64,000 nucleotides of DNA from Rhizobium sp. CCGE531 (GTDB lineage: Bacteria > Pseudomonadota > Alphaproteobacteria > Rhizobiales > Rhizobiaceae), in assembly GCF_003627795.1 (NCBI RefSeq), contig NZ_CP032684.1:969001-1033000 (forward strand). Reading direction: 5' to 3'. Position 1 is the first letter of the stretch. The number at the start of each line of letters is the position of its first letter. The notes below the pieces were generated by a model that saw only the letters and a program-made list of their open reading frames with translations, did no database searches and was not told the DNA's origin. Both the position numbers and the translations under genes were made by a program. Positions 8,043-16,977 of the stretch are shown piece after piece.

Positions 8043-11033
8043 ATGCGTCTTTCCCGAACGACACTTTCCAATACGTCTCAAGGCGTCCAGCCGGAGGGCG
8101 ATCTTGACCCGGAGCAGGCGGCCGAAGAGGCGCGCCGAGCCGAGCAGATCGCTGCTCGCCGCGCGTTCCTGGAAGAGAAGATTCGCAGCGCCCGCGAAGC
8201 CAAGCGCCAGGCTGAAGAACAGCGCCGCGCCGAGGAAAAGCGCCTTGCCGAAGAGGTGAGGCAGCGCACCGCCGCTGCGCCGCCGCCGGTCGTGGAAGCG
8301 CTGCAGGCCGCCGCTATCGTAAGCGAGCAGGAAATGCCCGTTCTGCCGCAGGGAATCTCCGCGGAAGATCTCGCATCGCCGGGCTGGCAGAACGCGTTCC
8401 TGATGGGGCCGAACGTACGGTTCACCCGCACGCGCGAAAACGAAATCATCAGCCGCCGTCCGCCCGCCGAGCCGAAGCCCGAGATTCGCCAGCAGGTCTC
8501 CGCGCACGCGATCATGCGGATGATGGAGGCGCCGGTCGTCGAGGCGCCCGCCGCGCCGGCTGCAACCCCGGCTGCAACCATTGTCGTTCCGCCCGCGCGG
8601 CGGGACGAGTTCTATCTGCCGCCGCTCGAGGACATGCCGCTGGTGGTGGGAAGCTACATGCCGACAGTAATTCAGAATTCTCCGGCAACCGCGCCGGACG
8701 CATTGGAGATGACCGTTATCGCTACCGCATTTTCGAAAGCTCCCGCGATCGCGCTGGACGCTTCACCAGTACAGTCAAGTGTTCCCGAGTCCCTAGCCGC
8801 GCCTGTGGTCGAGTCGCGTCTTGTCCATCTTTCCGATTTCGCCTTCTGGGATGCGATGCCGTTCGACGGCGAGTTCGTCTCGGCCCTCAGGGGTGAGCCG
8901 AAGCAGCCGGCAATGCCGCCCAAGCCGGAAGTCGATGCCGAATCGATCATTGCGAAGTTCCGCGTCGTCGAATGCCGCCGCCCGGTTGGTGCCAGCGAGC
9001 AGCCTTTTATCGCGTCGTCTCCGGCAGCCGAAATCGTAGCTCCCGTCGAAACCGCTTCCAGCCTTTCAGCGACGCATCTCAGCACGCCGGCCATGGACGA
9101 GCTTGCCGCGCTTGAGGCTGCCGTTCTGGCTCCTCTCGTCGAGGCGGCGCCCGTCGTTGTCGAAGCACCTGCTGCCGAGCCGCAGGCTGCGGTGGCGCCG
9201 ACCAAAACATTCACGCCGCCTGCTTTCGTAACTGCGGTCTATGGGTCGGAAGCCGCTCCGGTTATCGAATCCCGTCCAGCGCCGATGATGGTCGTCGCGC
9301 CGATGCCGGCCAAGGTCGCAGCCCCTGCGCCGGCCGCGCCGGTTGCCAAGGCTACGCCGACGATTCCGGCGGTCGAAGCCGCAGCCCAGCGCCTGATCGA
9401 TGCACCGCCGTCACGGGTTGTGCCACGCCGCCCCGCGTCGCTGACGCCGCCCGAGTGGCGGCCGATCGCTCCCAGCGTTGATGGCGAATACGAGCTGCCG
9501 CCGCGCGAACTGCTGCAGGAACCCGTCGCCCGTTCCGGCGTGATCATGACGCAGGAAACGCTGGAGCAGAATGCCGGCCTGCTGGAAAGCGTGCTCGAAG
9601 ATTTCGGCGTCAAGGGCGAGATCATCCATGTCCGTCCCGGTCCGGTCGTCACGCTCTATGAATTCGAGCCGGCGCCTGGCGTCAAATCCTCGCGCGTCAT
9701 CAATCTTGCAGACGATATCGCCCGTTCGATGTCGGCCCTGTCCGCTCGCGTCGCCGTCGTTCCCGGCCGCAACGTCATCGGCATCGAACTGCCGAACGTC
9801 AACCGCGAGACCGTCTATTTCCGCGAGATGATCGATTCGCCCGATTTCGAAAAGAGCGGCTATAAGCTTGCCCTCGGCCTCGGCAAGACGATCGGCGGCG
9901 AACCCGTCATCGCCGAGCTTGCGAAGATGCCGCATCTGCTTGTCGCCGGCACAACCGGTTCGGGCAAGTCTGTCGCCATCAACACCATGATCCTGTCGCT
10001 GCTCTACCGCATGACGCCTGAGCAGTGCCGCCTGATCATGGTCGATCCGAAGATGCTGGAACTTTCCGTCTATGACGGTATCCCGCATCTCCTGACCCCC
10101 GTCGTCACCGATCCCAAGAAGGCCGTTATGGCGTTGAAATGGGCGGTGCGCGAGATGGAGGATCGCTACAAGAAGATGTCGCGCCTCGGCGTGCGCAATA
10201 TCGACGGCTACAACAGCCGCGTTGCCTCCGCCAAGGAAAAGGGCGAGACGATCCACGTCATGGTCCAGACCGGCTTCGACAAGGGCACCGGTGCCCCGAT
10301 CGAAGAGCAGCAGGAAATGGACCTGACGCCGATGCCCTATATCGTCGTCATCGTCGATGAAATGGCCGACCTGATGATGGTCGCCGGCAAGGAGATCGAA
10401 GGCGCGATCCAGCGTCTGGCGCAGATGGCGCGTGCCGCCGGTATCCATTTGATCATGGCGACGCAGCGTCCCTCGGTCGACGTCATCACCGGCACGATCA
10501 AGGCGAACTTCCCGACGCGTATCTCCTTCCAGGTCACGTCGAAGATCGACAGCCGCACCATTCTCGGCGAGCAGGGCGCCGAACAGCTCCTCGGGCAGGG
10601 CGACATGCTGCACATGGCCGGCGGCGGCCGTATCTCCCGCGTTCACGGCCCCTTCGTCTCCGACGAGGAAGTCGAGAAGGTGGTCGCGCACCTGAAGCTG
10701 CAAGGCCGTCCGGAATATCTCGACACGGTCACGGCCGACGAGGACGAAGAAGACGAGGAAGAGGACACGGCCGTCTTCGATAAGGGCGCGATTGCCTCGG
10801 AAGACGGCGATGATCTCTACGAGCAGGCGATCAAGGTGGTCATGCGCGACAAGAAGTGCTCGACCTCCTACATCCAGCGTCGCCTTGGCATCGGCTACAA
10901 CCGCGCCGCCTCGCTCGTCGAGCGCATGGAGAAGGACGGCCTGGTCGGTCCCGCCAACCATGTCGGCAAGCGCGAGATCATCACCGGCAACCGCAATGGC
11001 GGCGGCAATTCGGGCAATGAGGATTTTGAGTGA
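8043..11033 (+). CDS. ftsK: FtsK/SpoIIIE-family DNA translocase without a membrane domain
   Basis: A 996-residue ATP-driven double-strand DNA pump, which in this family aligns chromosome dimers for XerCD/dif resolution at division. Seen: Walker A GTTGSGKS at residues 636-643, Walker B IVVIVDE at 767-773, the [21 protein letters not shown] block, and a C-terminal winged-helix gamma domain (about 920-985) that reads KOPS. Residues 20-80 are a charged Ala/Glu/Arg coiled coil, and 80-490 are a low-complexity Ala/Pro/Val linker. The four N-terminal membrane helices of classical FtsK are absent. The ATG at 8043 is chosen; the upstream region is not coding in this frame. The alphaproteobacterial paralogue with membrane helices is probably elsewhere in the genome. 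Confidence 0.9.
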   Translation: MRLSRTTLSNTSQGVQPEGDLDPEQAAEEARRAEQIAARRAFLEEKIRSAREAKRQAEEQRRAEEKRLAEEVRQRTAAAPPPVVEALQAAAIVSEQEMPVLPQGISAEDLASPGWQNAFLMGPNVRFTRTRENEIISRRPPAEPKPEIRQQVSAHAIMRMMEAPVVEAPAAPAATPAATIVVPPARRDEFYLPPLEDMPLVVGSYMPTVIQNSPATAPDALEMTVIATAFSKAPAIALDASPVQSSVPESLAAPVVESRLVHLSDFAFWDAMPFDGEFVSALRGEPKQPAMPPKPEVDAESIIAKFRVVECRRPVGASEQPFIASSPAAEIVAPVETASSLSATHLSTPAMDELAALEAAVLAPLVEAAPVVVEAPAAEPQAAVAPTKTFTPPAFVTAVYGSEAAPVIESRPAPMMVVAPMPAKVAAPAPAAPVAKATPTIPAVEAAAQRLIDAPPSRVVPRRPASLTPPEWRPIAPSVDGEYELPPRELLQEPVARSGVIMTQETLEQNAGLLESVLEDFGVKGEIIHVRPGPVVTLYEFEPAPGVKSSRVINLADDIARSMSALSARVAVVPGRNVIGIELPNVNRETVYFREMIDSPDFEKSGYKLALGLGKTIGGEPVIAELAKMPHLLVAGTTGSGKSVAINTMILSLLYRMTPEQCRLIMVDPKMLELSVYDGIPHLLTPVVTDPKKAVMALKWAVREMEDRYKKMSRLGVRNIDGYNSRVASAKEKGETIHVMVQTGFDKGTGAPIEEQQEMDLTPMPYIVVIVDEMADLMMVAGKEIEGAIQRLAQMARAAGIHLIMATQRPSVDVITGTIKANFPTRISFQVTSKIDSRTILGEQGAEQLLGQGDMLHMAGGGRISRVHGPFVSDEEVEKVVAHLKLQGRPEYLDTVTADEDEEDEEEDTAVFDKGAIASEDGDDLYEQAIKVVMRDKKCSTSYIQRRLGIGYNRAASLVERMEKDGLVGPANHVGKREIITGNRNGGGNSGNEDFE

Positions 11034-11072
11034 TTGAGTAGGGGGTGGCTTCGATAATCGCGGAGAGTGCGC

Positions 11073-11263
11073 ACCCCCCTCTGTCACTGTCGTGACATCT
11101 CCCTCACAAGGAGGGAGATCGTTGGGAGTTTGCCGCTCGTAGCTCACAAAATAGCGAGCTGCAATTTCAATGCGTTCGATCTTTGCTTAAGGCGAGGGGG
11201 TGCCTCAGGTTACCAATCTCCCCCCCTTGTGGGGGAGATGTCACGAAAGTGACAGAGGGGGGT
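11073..11263. repeat. Long inverted-repeat intergenic element (element B, copy 1)
   Basis: An arm at 11073-11120 (CCCCCCTCTGTCACTG..GTGACATCTCCC) is repeated in inverted orientation at 11218-11263 (GGGGGAGATGTCACG..GTGACAGAGGGGGG). The arms flank about 97 nt with no gene. It resembles the mosaic palindromic elements (RIME-like) of rhizobia. It follows ftsK and is convergent with the MOSC gene, so it may also end both transcripts. Confidence 0.75.
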
Positions 11264-11359
11264 ATCAGAGGTTCAGCATACTCAGAGCTAGCTGGCCGGG
11301 CCCTGCCACCATCATCCACAAGCATGCCTGCCTGACCCATAACGGCGTCGATCTCGATA

Positions 11360-11926
11360 TCAAACACGCTCGAGCTTGAGATGCGGCAGCGGCGGCAGCT
11401 CGATGCGGATGGCGTCGTCGGGTTGCACGCAACCACCCTGCGAGACGATGCCCATGATGCCGGCCTTGCGGACCAGACCGCCATCGGCATCTTTGTCCAG
11501 CACCGCGTGCAGCAGGCCCTTTTGAAAATCGTCGATCTGCTTGCAGGGGTTGCGCAGGCCCGTCACTTCGACAATCGCTTCCTCGCCCAGATGCAGGCGC
11601 GTGCCTTGAGGCAGGGAAAGCAGGTCGATCCCTCGGGTCACGATATTCTCGCCCATGTCGCCCGGCATGACGGAAAATCCCTTTTCCGTGAGCTCGTCGA
11701 ACAGCTCTTCGTGGATGATATGCACCTGGCGCAGATTGGGCTGGGTCGGATCGACGGCGACGCGCGAGCGGTGTTTCACCGTCACTCCCATATGTGCGTC
11801 GCCTTCCACGCCAAGGCCTGTCAGCAGTTGAATGTGATCCTTGGTCTGCTTGCTGAACTCGTGCACACCGCTGCTGCTCACTGATGTCACATATATGCGC
11901 TTGTCGCCCATGCTGAACCCTTCCAT
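11360..11926 (-). CDS. MOSC domain protein
   Basis: A 188-residue single-domain protein of the MOSC family, which includes the molybdenum-cofactor sulfurase C-terminus and YiiM/YuaD-type proteins and typically uses a conserved Cys. Seen: GVEGDAHMG, HIIHEELFDEL, PGDMGENIVTRGIDL, LHLGEEAIVEVTGLRNPC (likely the functional Cys) and GIMGIVSQGG. The start could be ATG 11926 or ATG 11911 (MGDKRIY); the latter has AAGGG 6 nt upstream and is equally good. A role in sulfur or molybdenum-cofactor handling is inferred from family only. It is separated by 53 nt from the FAD oxidase gene on the same strand. Confidence 0.88.
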   Translation of the reverse strand: MEGFSMGDKRIYVTSVSSSGVHEFSKQTKDHIQLLTGLGVEGDAHMGVTVKHRSRVAVDPTQPNLRQVHIIHEELFDELTEKGFSVMPGDMGENIVTRGIDLLSLPQGTRLHLGEEAIVEVTGLRNPCKQIDDFQKGLLHAVLDKDADGGLVRKAGIMGIVSQGGCVQPDDAIRIELPPLPHLKLERV

Positions 11927-11979
11927 GACAACCTAGATTCAGAGCGTGTCTCGCGGCCGTTAAGGCAGCCAACCAGCTC

Positions 11980-13410
11980 TCAGACCTTGAGGACCTTGCC
12001 GGGGTTCATGATCCCGGCCGGGTCGAAGGCCGTCTTGATCCGGCGCATCAGGTCGATCTCGATATCGGAGCGGATCGACGCCAGCTCGTCGCGCTTCAGC
12101 TGGCCGATGCCGTGCTCGGCCGAGATTGACCCGCCATGCCGCAGCACCAGCCCGTGCACGATCTCGTTCATCTCGCGCCAATGGCCGATGAACTCCGCCT
12201 TGTCGGCGCCGACGGGCTGCGAGATGTTGTAGTGGATATTGCCGTCGCCCATATGGCCGAAAGCGCAGACGCGCGCGCCCGGCATGGCGGCGACAACGGC
12301 TTTTTCGGCTTCCGCCATGAATTGCGGGATCTGCGCCACCGGCACGGAAACATCGTGCTTGATCGAGCCGCCTTCTGGCTTCTGCGCGTCCGACATGCTC
12401 TCGCGCATGTGCCAGATGGCCTTCTGTTGCGCCTCGGAGCTGGCGATGGCCGCGTCCTGGACCAGGCCGTCTTCGTAGCCCTGTTCGAGCAGCGTCGTCA
12501 TCATCCGCTCGGCCGTTTCGGCCGAATCGGAAGTGGAAATGTCGATCAACACATACCAGGGATGCGCCGTCTCCAGCGGATCGCGCACGCCCGGAATATG
12601 GCGAGTGGTGAATTCGACGCCGATGCGCGGCATCAGCTCGAAGCCGGTCAGCGCCGTGCCGCACAGGCTGGAGGCATTCTTGAACAGCGTCAGCGCGTCA
12701 TCGACCGATTGCAGGCCGGCAAAGGCGACTTGATGGCCGAGCGGCTGCGGGAAGAGCTTCAGCACCGCGCCGGTGATGACGCCGAGCGTGCCTTCGGCGC
12801 CGATGAAGAGGTCGCGCAGGTCGTAGCCGGTATTGTCCTTCTTCAGGCGGCGCAATCCGTTCCAGATCTCGCCCGTGGGCAATACGACTTCGAGGCCGAG
12901 GCAGAGCTGGCGCATATTGCCATAGGCAAGAACAGCCGTGCCGCCGGCATTGGTGGAAAGGTTGCCGGCGATGCGGCAGGAACCTTCGGAGCCGAGCGAA
13001 AGCGGAAACATGCGGCCATGCTCGGCCGCCGCCTTATGCACATCCGCCAGGATGCAGCCGCCGTCGACGATTATAGTGTTGCCGATCGGATCGATATCGC
13101 GGACGCGGTTCATGCGCTCCAGCGACAGGATGATGTCGGAGCCGCCCTCGCGCGGCGTCTGGCCGCCGACAAGACCGGTATTGCCGGTTTGCGGAACGAT
13201 CGCTGCGCCGGTCTCGCTGGCAAGCTTGAGGATCGCGGAAACCTCTTCCACCGAGCCAGGCTTCAGCAGCATCGGCGAAGCGCCATGATAGAGACCCCGA
13301 TTTTCCACCAGATGCGGCGCAATTTCCGCAGGGTCCCGCACGGCATGTTTTTCACCGACGATGGCGGCGAAGCGGTCGAGGAGGGCGGAAGAGGGGGCGG
13401 TGCTGCTCAT
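11980..13410 (-). CDS. FAD-binding oxidoreductase (D-2-hydroxyacid dehydrogenase type)
   Basis: A 476-residue flavoenzyme of the GlcD/D-2-hydroxyglutarate dehydrogenase group, oxidising D-2-hydroxy acids and passing electrons to the respiratory chain or a flavoprotein. Seen: the PCMH-type FAD domain in the first half, with IVPQTGNTGLVGGQTP and SLGSEGSCRIAGNLSTNAGG, and the FAD-linked oxidase C-terminal domain with CAFGHMGDGNIHYN and SAEHGIGQLKR, whose His residues coordinate substrate. Length matches single-polypeptide members. The substrate is not determined: D-2-hydroxyglutarate, D-lactate and glycolate are all possible. Sua5/tsaC lies 20 nt upstream on the same strand, so co-transcription is likely. 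Confidence 0.88.
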   Translation of the reverse strand: MSSTAPSSALLDRFAAIVGEKHAVRDPAEIAPHLVENRGLYHGASPMLLKPGSVEEVSAILKLASETGAAIVPQTGNTGLVGGQTPREGGSDIILSLERMNRVRDIDPIGNTIIVDGGCILADVHKAAAEHGRMFPLSLGSEGSCRIAGNLSTNAGGTAVLAYGNMRQLCLGLEVVLPTGEIWNGLRRLKKDNTGYDLRDLFIGAEGTLGVITGAVLKLFPQPLGHQVAFAGLQSVDDALTLFKNASSLCGTALTGFELMPRIGVEFTTRHIPGVRDPLETAHPWYVLIDISTSDSAETAERMMTTLLEQGYEDGLVQDAAIASSEAQQKAIWHMRESMSDAQKPEGGSIKHDVSVPVAQIPQFMAEAEKAVVAAMPGARVCAFGHMGDGNIHYNISQPVGADKAEFIGHWREMNEIVHGLVLRHGGSISAEHGIGQLKRDELASIRSDIEIDLMRRIKTAFDPAGIMNPGKVLKV

Positions 13411-13430
13411 GGTGTGTCCTTTGGCCGGAT

Positions 13431-14405
13431 TTAGTCTCTGGGCGCGGCTGCGCGGCGCAGCCGGTCGTTGATGGCCTCGCCGAGGCCCTCGTCAGGAATA
13501 TGCGAAAACGCGATGGTCGTAGCACCCGTGGCATCGGCGCGCTTCATGAAGTCGAAGAGGTTTGCGGCGGCCTCCGAAAGATCGCCGCTGGCGCTCAGAT
13601 CCAGCACGGCGACAGCCTTTTCGATGCCTGCGATGTCGGGCGTCCCGAAGCGGATCAGCGCCTCGCTTGCGGAAACCTCCATCGCGTCGAGCCGCACGGC
13701 TGCCCCTGGTGCATAATGCGAGGCAAGCATGCCGGGCGCCTCGATGGCGGCTGAAGCCTTCTTCTTGCGCTTCAGCGCTTTGCCCGCCACTCGCTCGATC
13801 TCGCTGGCCGCGAGGCCACCGGGCCGCAAAAGACGCATCTCGCCGTCCTCGACCTTGACGATGGTCGACTCGACGCCGACGACCGAGGCGCCGGCATCGA
13901 GGATGAGTGTAATCCGCTCGCCTAGATCGTCATCGACATGATCGGCGCTTGTGGCGCTGATCTTGCCTGACGTATTGGCGCTCGGCGCGGCAAGCGGCCT
14001 GTCGAAGGCGCGGATCAGCTCGCCGGCAAAGCCCTGGGGCACGCGGATGCCGACTGTATCGAGCCCCGCAGTCGCCAGCGGATGGATGCCGCTATCAGGC
14101 TTGAGCGGCAGCACCAGCGTCAACGGGCCGGGCCAGAAGGCTTCCGCGAGCTTGCGCGAGATCGGGTCGAAGATGGCATAGCGCTCCGCCATGGCGAGAT
14201 CGCTCATATGGCAGATCAGCGGATTGAAGCGTGGCCGTCCCTTCGTCTCGTAGATCCGGGTAATGGCTGTGGGATTGGTGGCATCGGCGGCAAGGCCGTA
14301 GACCGTCTCCGTCGGCAGCCCGATTGGCAGGCCCTCGGCAAGGGTTGCCGTCGCGACCTCTATCGCCGTTTGCGGATGTTCGAGAATATCTATGTGTCGC
14401 GCCAT
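13431..14405 (-). CDS. tsaC: L-threonylcarbamoyladenylate synthase (Sua5 type)
   Basis: A 324-residue enzyme that makes L-threonylcarbamoyl-AMP from threonine, bicarbonate and ATP, the first step of t6A37 modification of ANN-decoding tRNAs. Seen: the YrdC domain (about 1-200) with GLPTETVYGLAADATN, KGRPRFNPLICH, VGIRVPQGF, APSANTSGKISAT and VVGVESTIV, followed by the smaller C-terminal Sua5 domain (LASHYAPGAAVRL). The two-domain length distinguishes it from the shorter TsaC of enterobacteria. Starts at ATG 14405. Probably in one unit with the downstream oxidase gene. Confidence 0.93.
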   Translation of the reverse strand: MARHIDILEHPQTAIEVATATLAEGLPIGLPTETVYGLAADATNPTAITRIYETKGRPRFNPLICHMSDLAMAERYAIFDPISRKLAEAFWPGPLTLVLPLKPDSGIHPLATAGLDTVGIRVPQGFAGELIRAFDRPLAAPSANTSGKISATSADHVDDDLGERITLILDAGASVVGVESTIVKVEDGEMRLLRPGGLAASEIERVAGKALKRKKKASAAIEAPGMLASHYAPGAAVRLDAMEVSASEALIRFGTPDIAGIEKAVAVLDLSASGDLSEAAANLFDFMKRADATGATTIAFSHIPDEGLGEAINDRLRRAAAPRD

Positions 14406-14463
14406 GGCCTGCCTGCTTGCAGTTCAGGCCGTTCTTATGCTCTTCGAGTTTTCGGATCAATCG

Positions 14464-15081
14464 TCAAAGCTGGCGAATGATGTCGCGAAGCTGCTCGTTG
14501 CGCGCGCCGAGCAGGAGAACGTTGCGGATGGCGATCTGCGGATCGTGGGTGTGGAACAGCACGCCGTTGCCGCGAATGTCGCGATTGATCGTCAGCTTCT
14601 TGTCTTCCGCTTGCCTGTCCGGATGGATGGCGACGGCGAAATACATCCGCGAATATTTGAGGCTGATGTCCTCGAAGAAGTTCTCTTCCTGGCCGATGCG
14701 GGCAAAGAAATTGGCGATATAGAAGGCCCAGTTCACTTCCTCATATCGCGCGAACTGAGTCCGCGCGGCCGTCACATGACAATAGCCGAGATGCGGCGTG
14801 TCCTTCAGCGTGTGATGAAAGATGAGTTTCGGAAAGCGGATGGACTTGTGGAAATTGTTGAGCCGGTCATGGGTCTTTTCGCCGGCGTCGCGGAGCTTCA
14901 GCGCCGTGCGCTCGGCCACCTGTTCATGGGTGAGGTATTCCCGCTCTTCCGCCAGCCAATGCGGCCTGTTGCGGTTGATGCGGCCGGTGCGCAGGAACTC
15001 GCTGTACCCCGTCGTCGATACCGCTGGCGCCGGTTCGGGCTCGGCGGGCTTCCCAGCGTCGAAATATCTGAGTTTGGCCAT
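14464..15081 (-). CDS. Conserved hypothetical protein
   Basis: A protein of about 205 residues if started at ATG 15081 (MAKLRYFDAGKP), which has GAGG 6 nt upstream; an ATG 33 nt earlier lacks a ribosome-binding site. It has no signal peptide or membrane segment. It is rich in His, Arg, Tyr and Phe, with KLIFHHTLKDTPHLGYCHVTAARTQ trimmed here to its key His cluster HH..H..H and a C-terminal FHTHDPQIAIRNVLLLGARN. It looks like a rhizobial orphan family (possibly DUF6656, from memory). The clustered His could bind metal; no function is assigned. Confidence 0.65.
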   Translation of the reverse strand: MAKLRYFDAGKPAEPEPAPAVSTTGYSEFLRTGRINRNRPHWLAEEREYLTHEQVAERTALKLRDAGEKTHDRLNNFHKSIRFPKLIFHHTLKDTPHLGYCHVTAARTQFARYEEVNWAFYIANFFARIGQEENFFEDISLKYSRMYFAVAIHPDRQAEDKKLTINRDIRGNGVLFHTHDPQIAIRNVLLLGARNEQLRDIIRQL

Positions 15082-15114
15082 GCCGGACCTCGCTATAAAC
15101 TCTTTAGGCGACAT

Positions 15115-15442
15115 GATGGATCATGGAGCTTGAGCCGAGCTTAATCGCGCCGGACCGAAAGCTCCCGATGGCGGCTCTGCTGGCGCTTTCCGCCGCCCAA
15201 TCATTACCCTGATTATCGGCCGTTCGCGGGCCTGTCGCAATCAGGATAAAGCGTCATCGGCGGAATGCGCATGCGATGCGCGGGCCTTCTCCCATGCAAG
15301 CACCTAAGAGATTGAATCACCTTTCTATATTGTCACGACATGCAACCGTCCCATCGTCCGGTTTCGCCTGTCGTCAATTTCGAAGCGGATGTCGCATTGC
15401 AGCACAGCGGCCGATCGGGCCGAGGGATATGATGACATCAAT
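15115..15442. other. Intergenic region upstream of the riboswitch
   Basis: About 330 nt between the divergent hypothetical gene and the cobalamin aptamer. It must contain the promoter for the riboswitch transcript, but I cannot fix a -35/-10 pair. No small ORF or RNA stands out. Confidence 0.4.
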
Positions 15443-15621
15443 CTCAAGGTGCCGTCTGCTAGGGAGACGGAGAATTGGGAAGCCGGTCAAAATCCGGCGC
15501 TGCCCCCGCAACGGTGGTGGAGTAAGGCATGGCGAATTAAGCCACTGGGTCGATCGACCTGGGAAGGTGCCATGGGGCTCTGGAAACAGGGCCGCTCCAG
15601 AGCCCGGAAACCAGCCTTGGG
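15443..15621 (+). promoter_or_regulatory. Cobalamin (adenosylcobalamin) riboswitch aptamer
   Basis: The hallmark blocks occur in order: GGTGCC (15448-15453), GGGAAGCCGGT..AATCCGGCGCTGCCCCCGC then AACGGTGG (about 15477-15520), GCCACTG (15541-15547), TGGGAAGG (15559-15566), a peripheral stem GGGCTCTGG/CCAGAGCCC and the closing GAAACCAGCC (15607-15616). CAAGG (15445-15449) pairs with CCTTG (15615-15619) as closing helix P1. The B12-box core and the conserved GAAACCAGCC end make this a full-length class I type aptamer. It lies directly upstream of a Rieske oxygenase gene on the same strand. Cobalamin switches normally lower expression when B12 is plentiful. Confidence 0.93.
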
Positions 15622-15654
15622 CACATATGGTTTACTGATCGCGGCGGGCGGTCG

Positions 15655-15730
15655 GGACATTGCTTTCGGCTGTCTTCAACCAGCCATGCATGTCCTTCGC
15701 CCGTTTCCTGGTACTGCGAAGGATAGGCAA
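15655..15730 (+). promoter_or_regulatory. Candidate expression platform: hairpin hiding the ribosome-binding site
   Basis: TCCTTCGC (15693-15700) is perfectly complementary to GCGAAGGA (15716-15723), which contains the ribosome-binding site 7 nt before ATG 15731. A competing helix is possible between GGACAT (15655-15660) and ATGTCC (15690-15695), stacked on GGCTG/CAGCC (15669-15673 with 15681-15685). The two overlap at 15693-15695 and so are mutually exclusive. This suits translational control by the upstream aptamer. Structure is by eye, not by energy calculation. Confidence 0.6.
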
Positions 15731-16975
15731 ATGGATATCGGCAGCAAAGTTCTGCGGCAATTGAAGAACCACCGGACGGGTTTGAGTCTGGAGCAACCAT
15801 TCTATACCGATCCGGATTACTTCAAGCTCGATATGGAGACGATCTACTATCGCGACTGGCTGTTCATCGGCCATGATTGCGAAGTGCCGCGCGCGGGCAA
15901 TTATTTCACCGTCCAGATCGGCGATTATCCCGTCGTCATCGTTCGCGGTCGCGATCAGGTCATCCGCGCCTTCCACAACAGCTGTCGCCATCGCGGCTCG
16001 CGTGTCTGCTCGACCGAACGCGGCTCCTCGGCAAAGCTCGTCTGCCCCTATCACCAGTGGACCTACGAGCTTGACGGCTCGCTGCTCTTCGCCCGCCAGA
16101 TGGCCGAGGATTTCGACAGGAGCCAGCATTCGCTGAAGCCGGTTCATTGCGAAAGCGTCGGCGGCTACATCTTCGTCTGCTTAGCGCAGAACGCTCAGGA
16201 CTTCGCGCCGGTTCGCGCGTCGATCGAGCCTTACATGGCACCGCATCGCATCAGCGAAGCCAAGGTTGCCTTCCAGAGCACCATCATCGAAAAGGGCAAT
16301 TGGAAGCTTGTCTGGGAAAACAACCGCGAGTGCTACCATTGCGCAGCCAATCACCCCGAACTTTGCCGCACCTTCCCGGAAGCGCCGACCGTCACAGGCG
16401 TGCAGGGCGCGATGAACGACCCCGTCATCACCGAGCACTGGCAGCGCTGCGAAGCTGCCGGCCTGCCGAGCGAATTCAAGATCTCGCCGGATGGCCAGTT
16501 CCGCGCCGCGCGCATGCCGCTGATCGAAGGGGCCGAGAGCTACACCATGTCCGGCCAGAACGCCGTCAGGCGGCCGCTTTCACCCGATGTGACGATCAAC
16601 GGCATCGGCACCATGCTGCTGTTCCATTACCCGACGACGTGGAACCACATTCTCGGCGACCACGCGATTTCGTTCCGCGTCCTGCCGATCAGCGCCGAGG
16701 AAACCGCCGTCACCACCAAGTGGCTCGTCCACAAGGATGCCGTCGAGGGCGTCGACTATAATCTGGAAGAGCTGACCCACGTCTGGACCGAAACCAACGA
16801 TCAGGATCGCCGTATCGTCGAGGAAAATGCCTTCGGCATCCGCTCGCCGGCCTATGAGCCCGGCCCCTATTCGGAGATCCATGAAGGCGGCGTCATGCAG
16901 TTCGTCGAATGGTACACGACGTTCATGATCAACCGGCTGCAGGGCGACCAGGCCAAGCTGTCGGCGGTTGCCTGA
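15731..16975 (+). CDS. gbcA: Rieske oxygenase alpha subunit, glycine betaine/stachydrine demethylase type
   Basis: A 414-residue ring-hydroxylating-type oxygenase. Relatives GbcA and Stc2 remove an N-methyl group from glycine betaine or stachydrine as formaldehyde using O2 and electrons from a reductase. Seen: Rieske [2Fe-2S] ligands C85-x-H87 and C105-x2-H108 (CRHRG, CPYH); mononuclear iron motif NNRECYHCAANH with H203 and H208. The start is ATG 15731 with AGGA 7 nt upstream; the frame is open through the riboswitch but that part is not coding. The reductase gene follows after 2 nt. Expression is likely governed by the cobalamin riboswitch in its leader. The substrate is inferred from family and partner gene; carnitine or other betaines remain possible. 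Confidence 0.83.
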   Translation: MDIGSKVLRQLKNHRTGLSLEQPFYTDPDYFKLDMETIYYRDWLFIGHDCEVPRAGNYFTVQIGDYPVVIVRGRDQVIRAFHNSCRHRGSRVCSTERGSSAKLVCPYHQWTYELDGSLLFARQMAEDFDRSQHSLKPVHCESVGGYIFVCLAQNAQDFAPVRASIEPYMAPHRISEAKVAFQSTIIEKGNWKLVWENNRECYHCAANHPELCRTFPEAPTVTGVQGAMNDPVITEHWQRCEAAGLPSEFKISPDGQFRAARMPLIEGAESYTMSGQNAVRRPLSPDVTINGIGTMLLFHYPTTWNHILGDHAISFRVLPISAEETAVTTKWLVHKDAVEGVDYNLEELTHVWTETNDQDRRIVEENAFGIRSPAYEPGPYSEIHEGGVMQFVEWYTTFMINRLQGDQAKLSAVA

Positions 16976-16977
16976 AC

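Noticed and set aside
9411..11147. A 578-codon frame antisense to ftsK
   Set aside because: Shadow of the ftsK motor domain; no recognisable domain, composition typical of reverse-strand frames in high-GC DNA.
15389..15730. A 114-codon in-frame extension of gbcA through the riboswitch
   Set aside because: The bases are explained by a structured cobalamin aptamer and the translation matches no Rieske protein N-terminus. ATG 15731 with AGGA is the true start.
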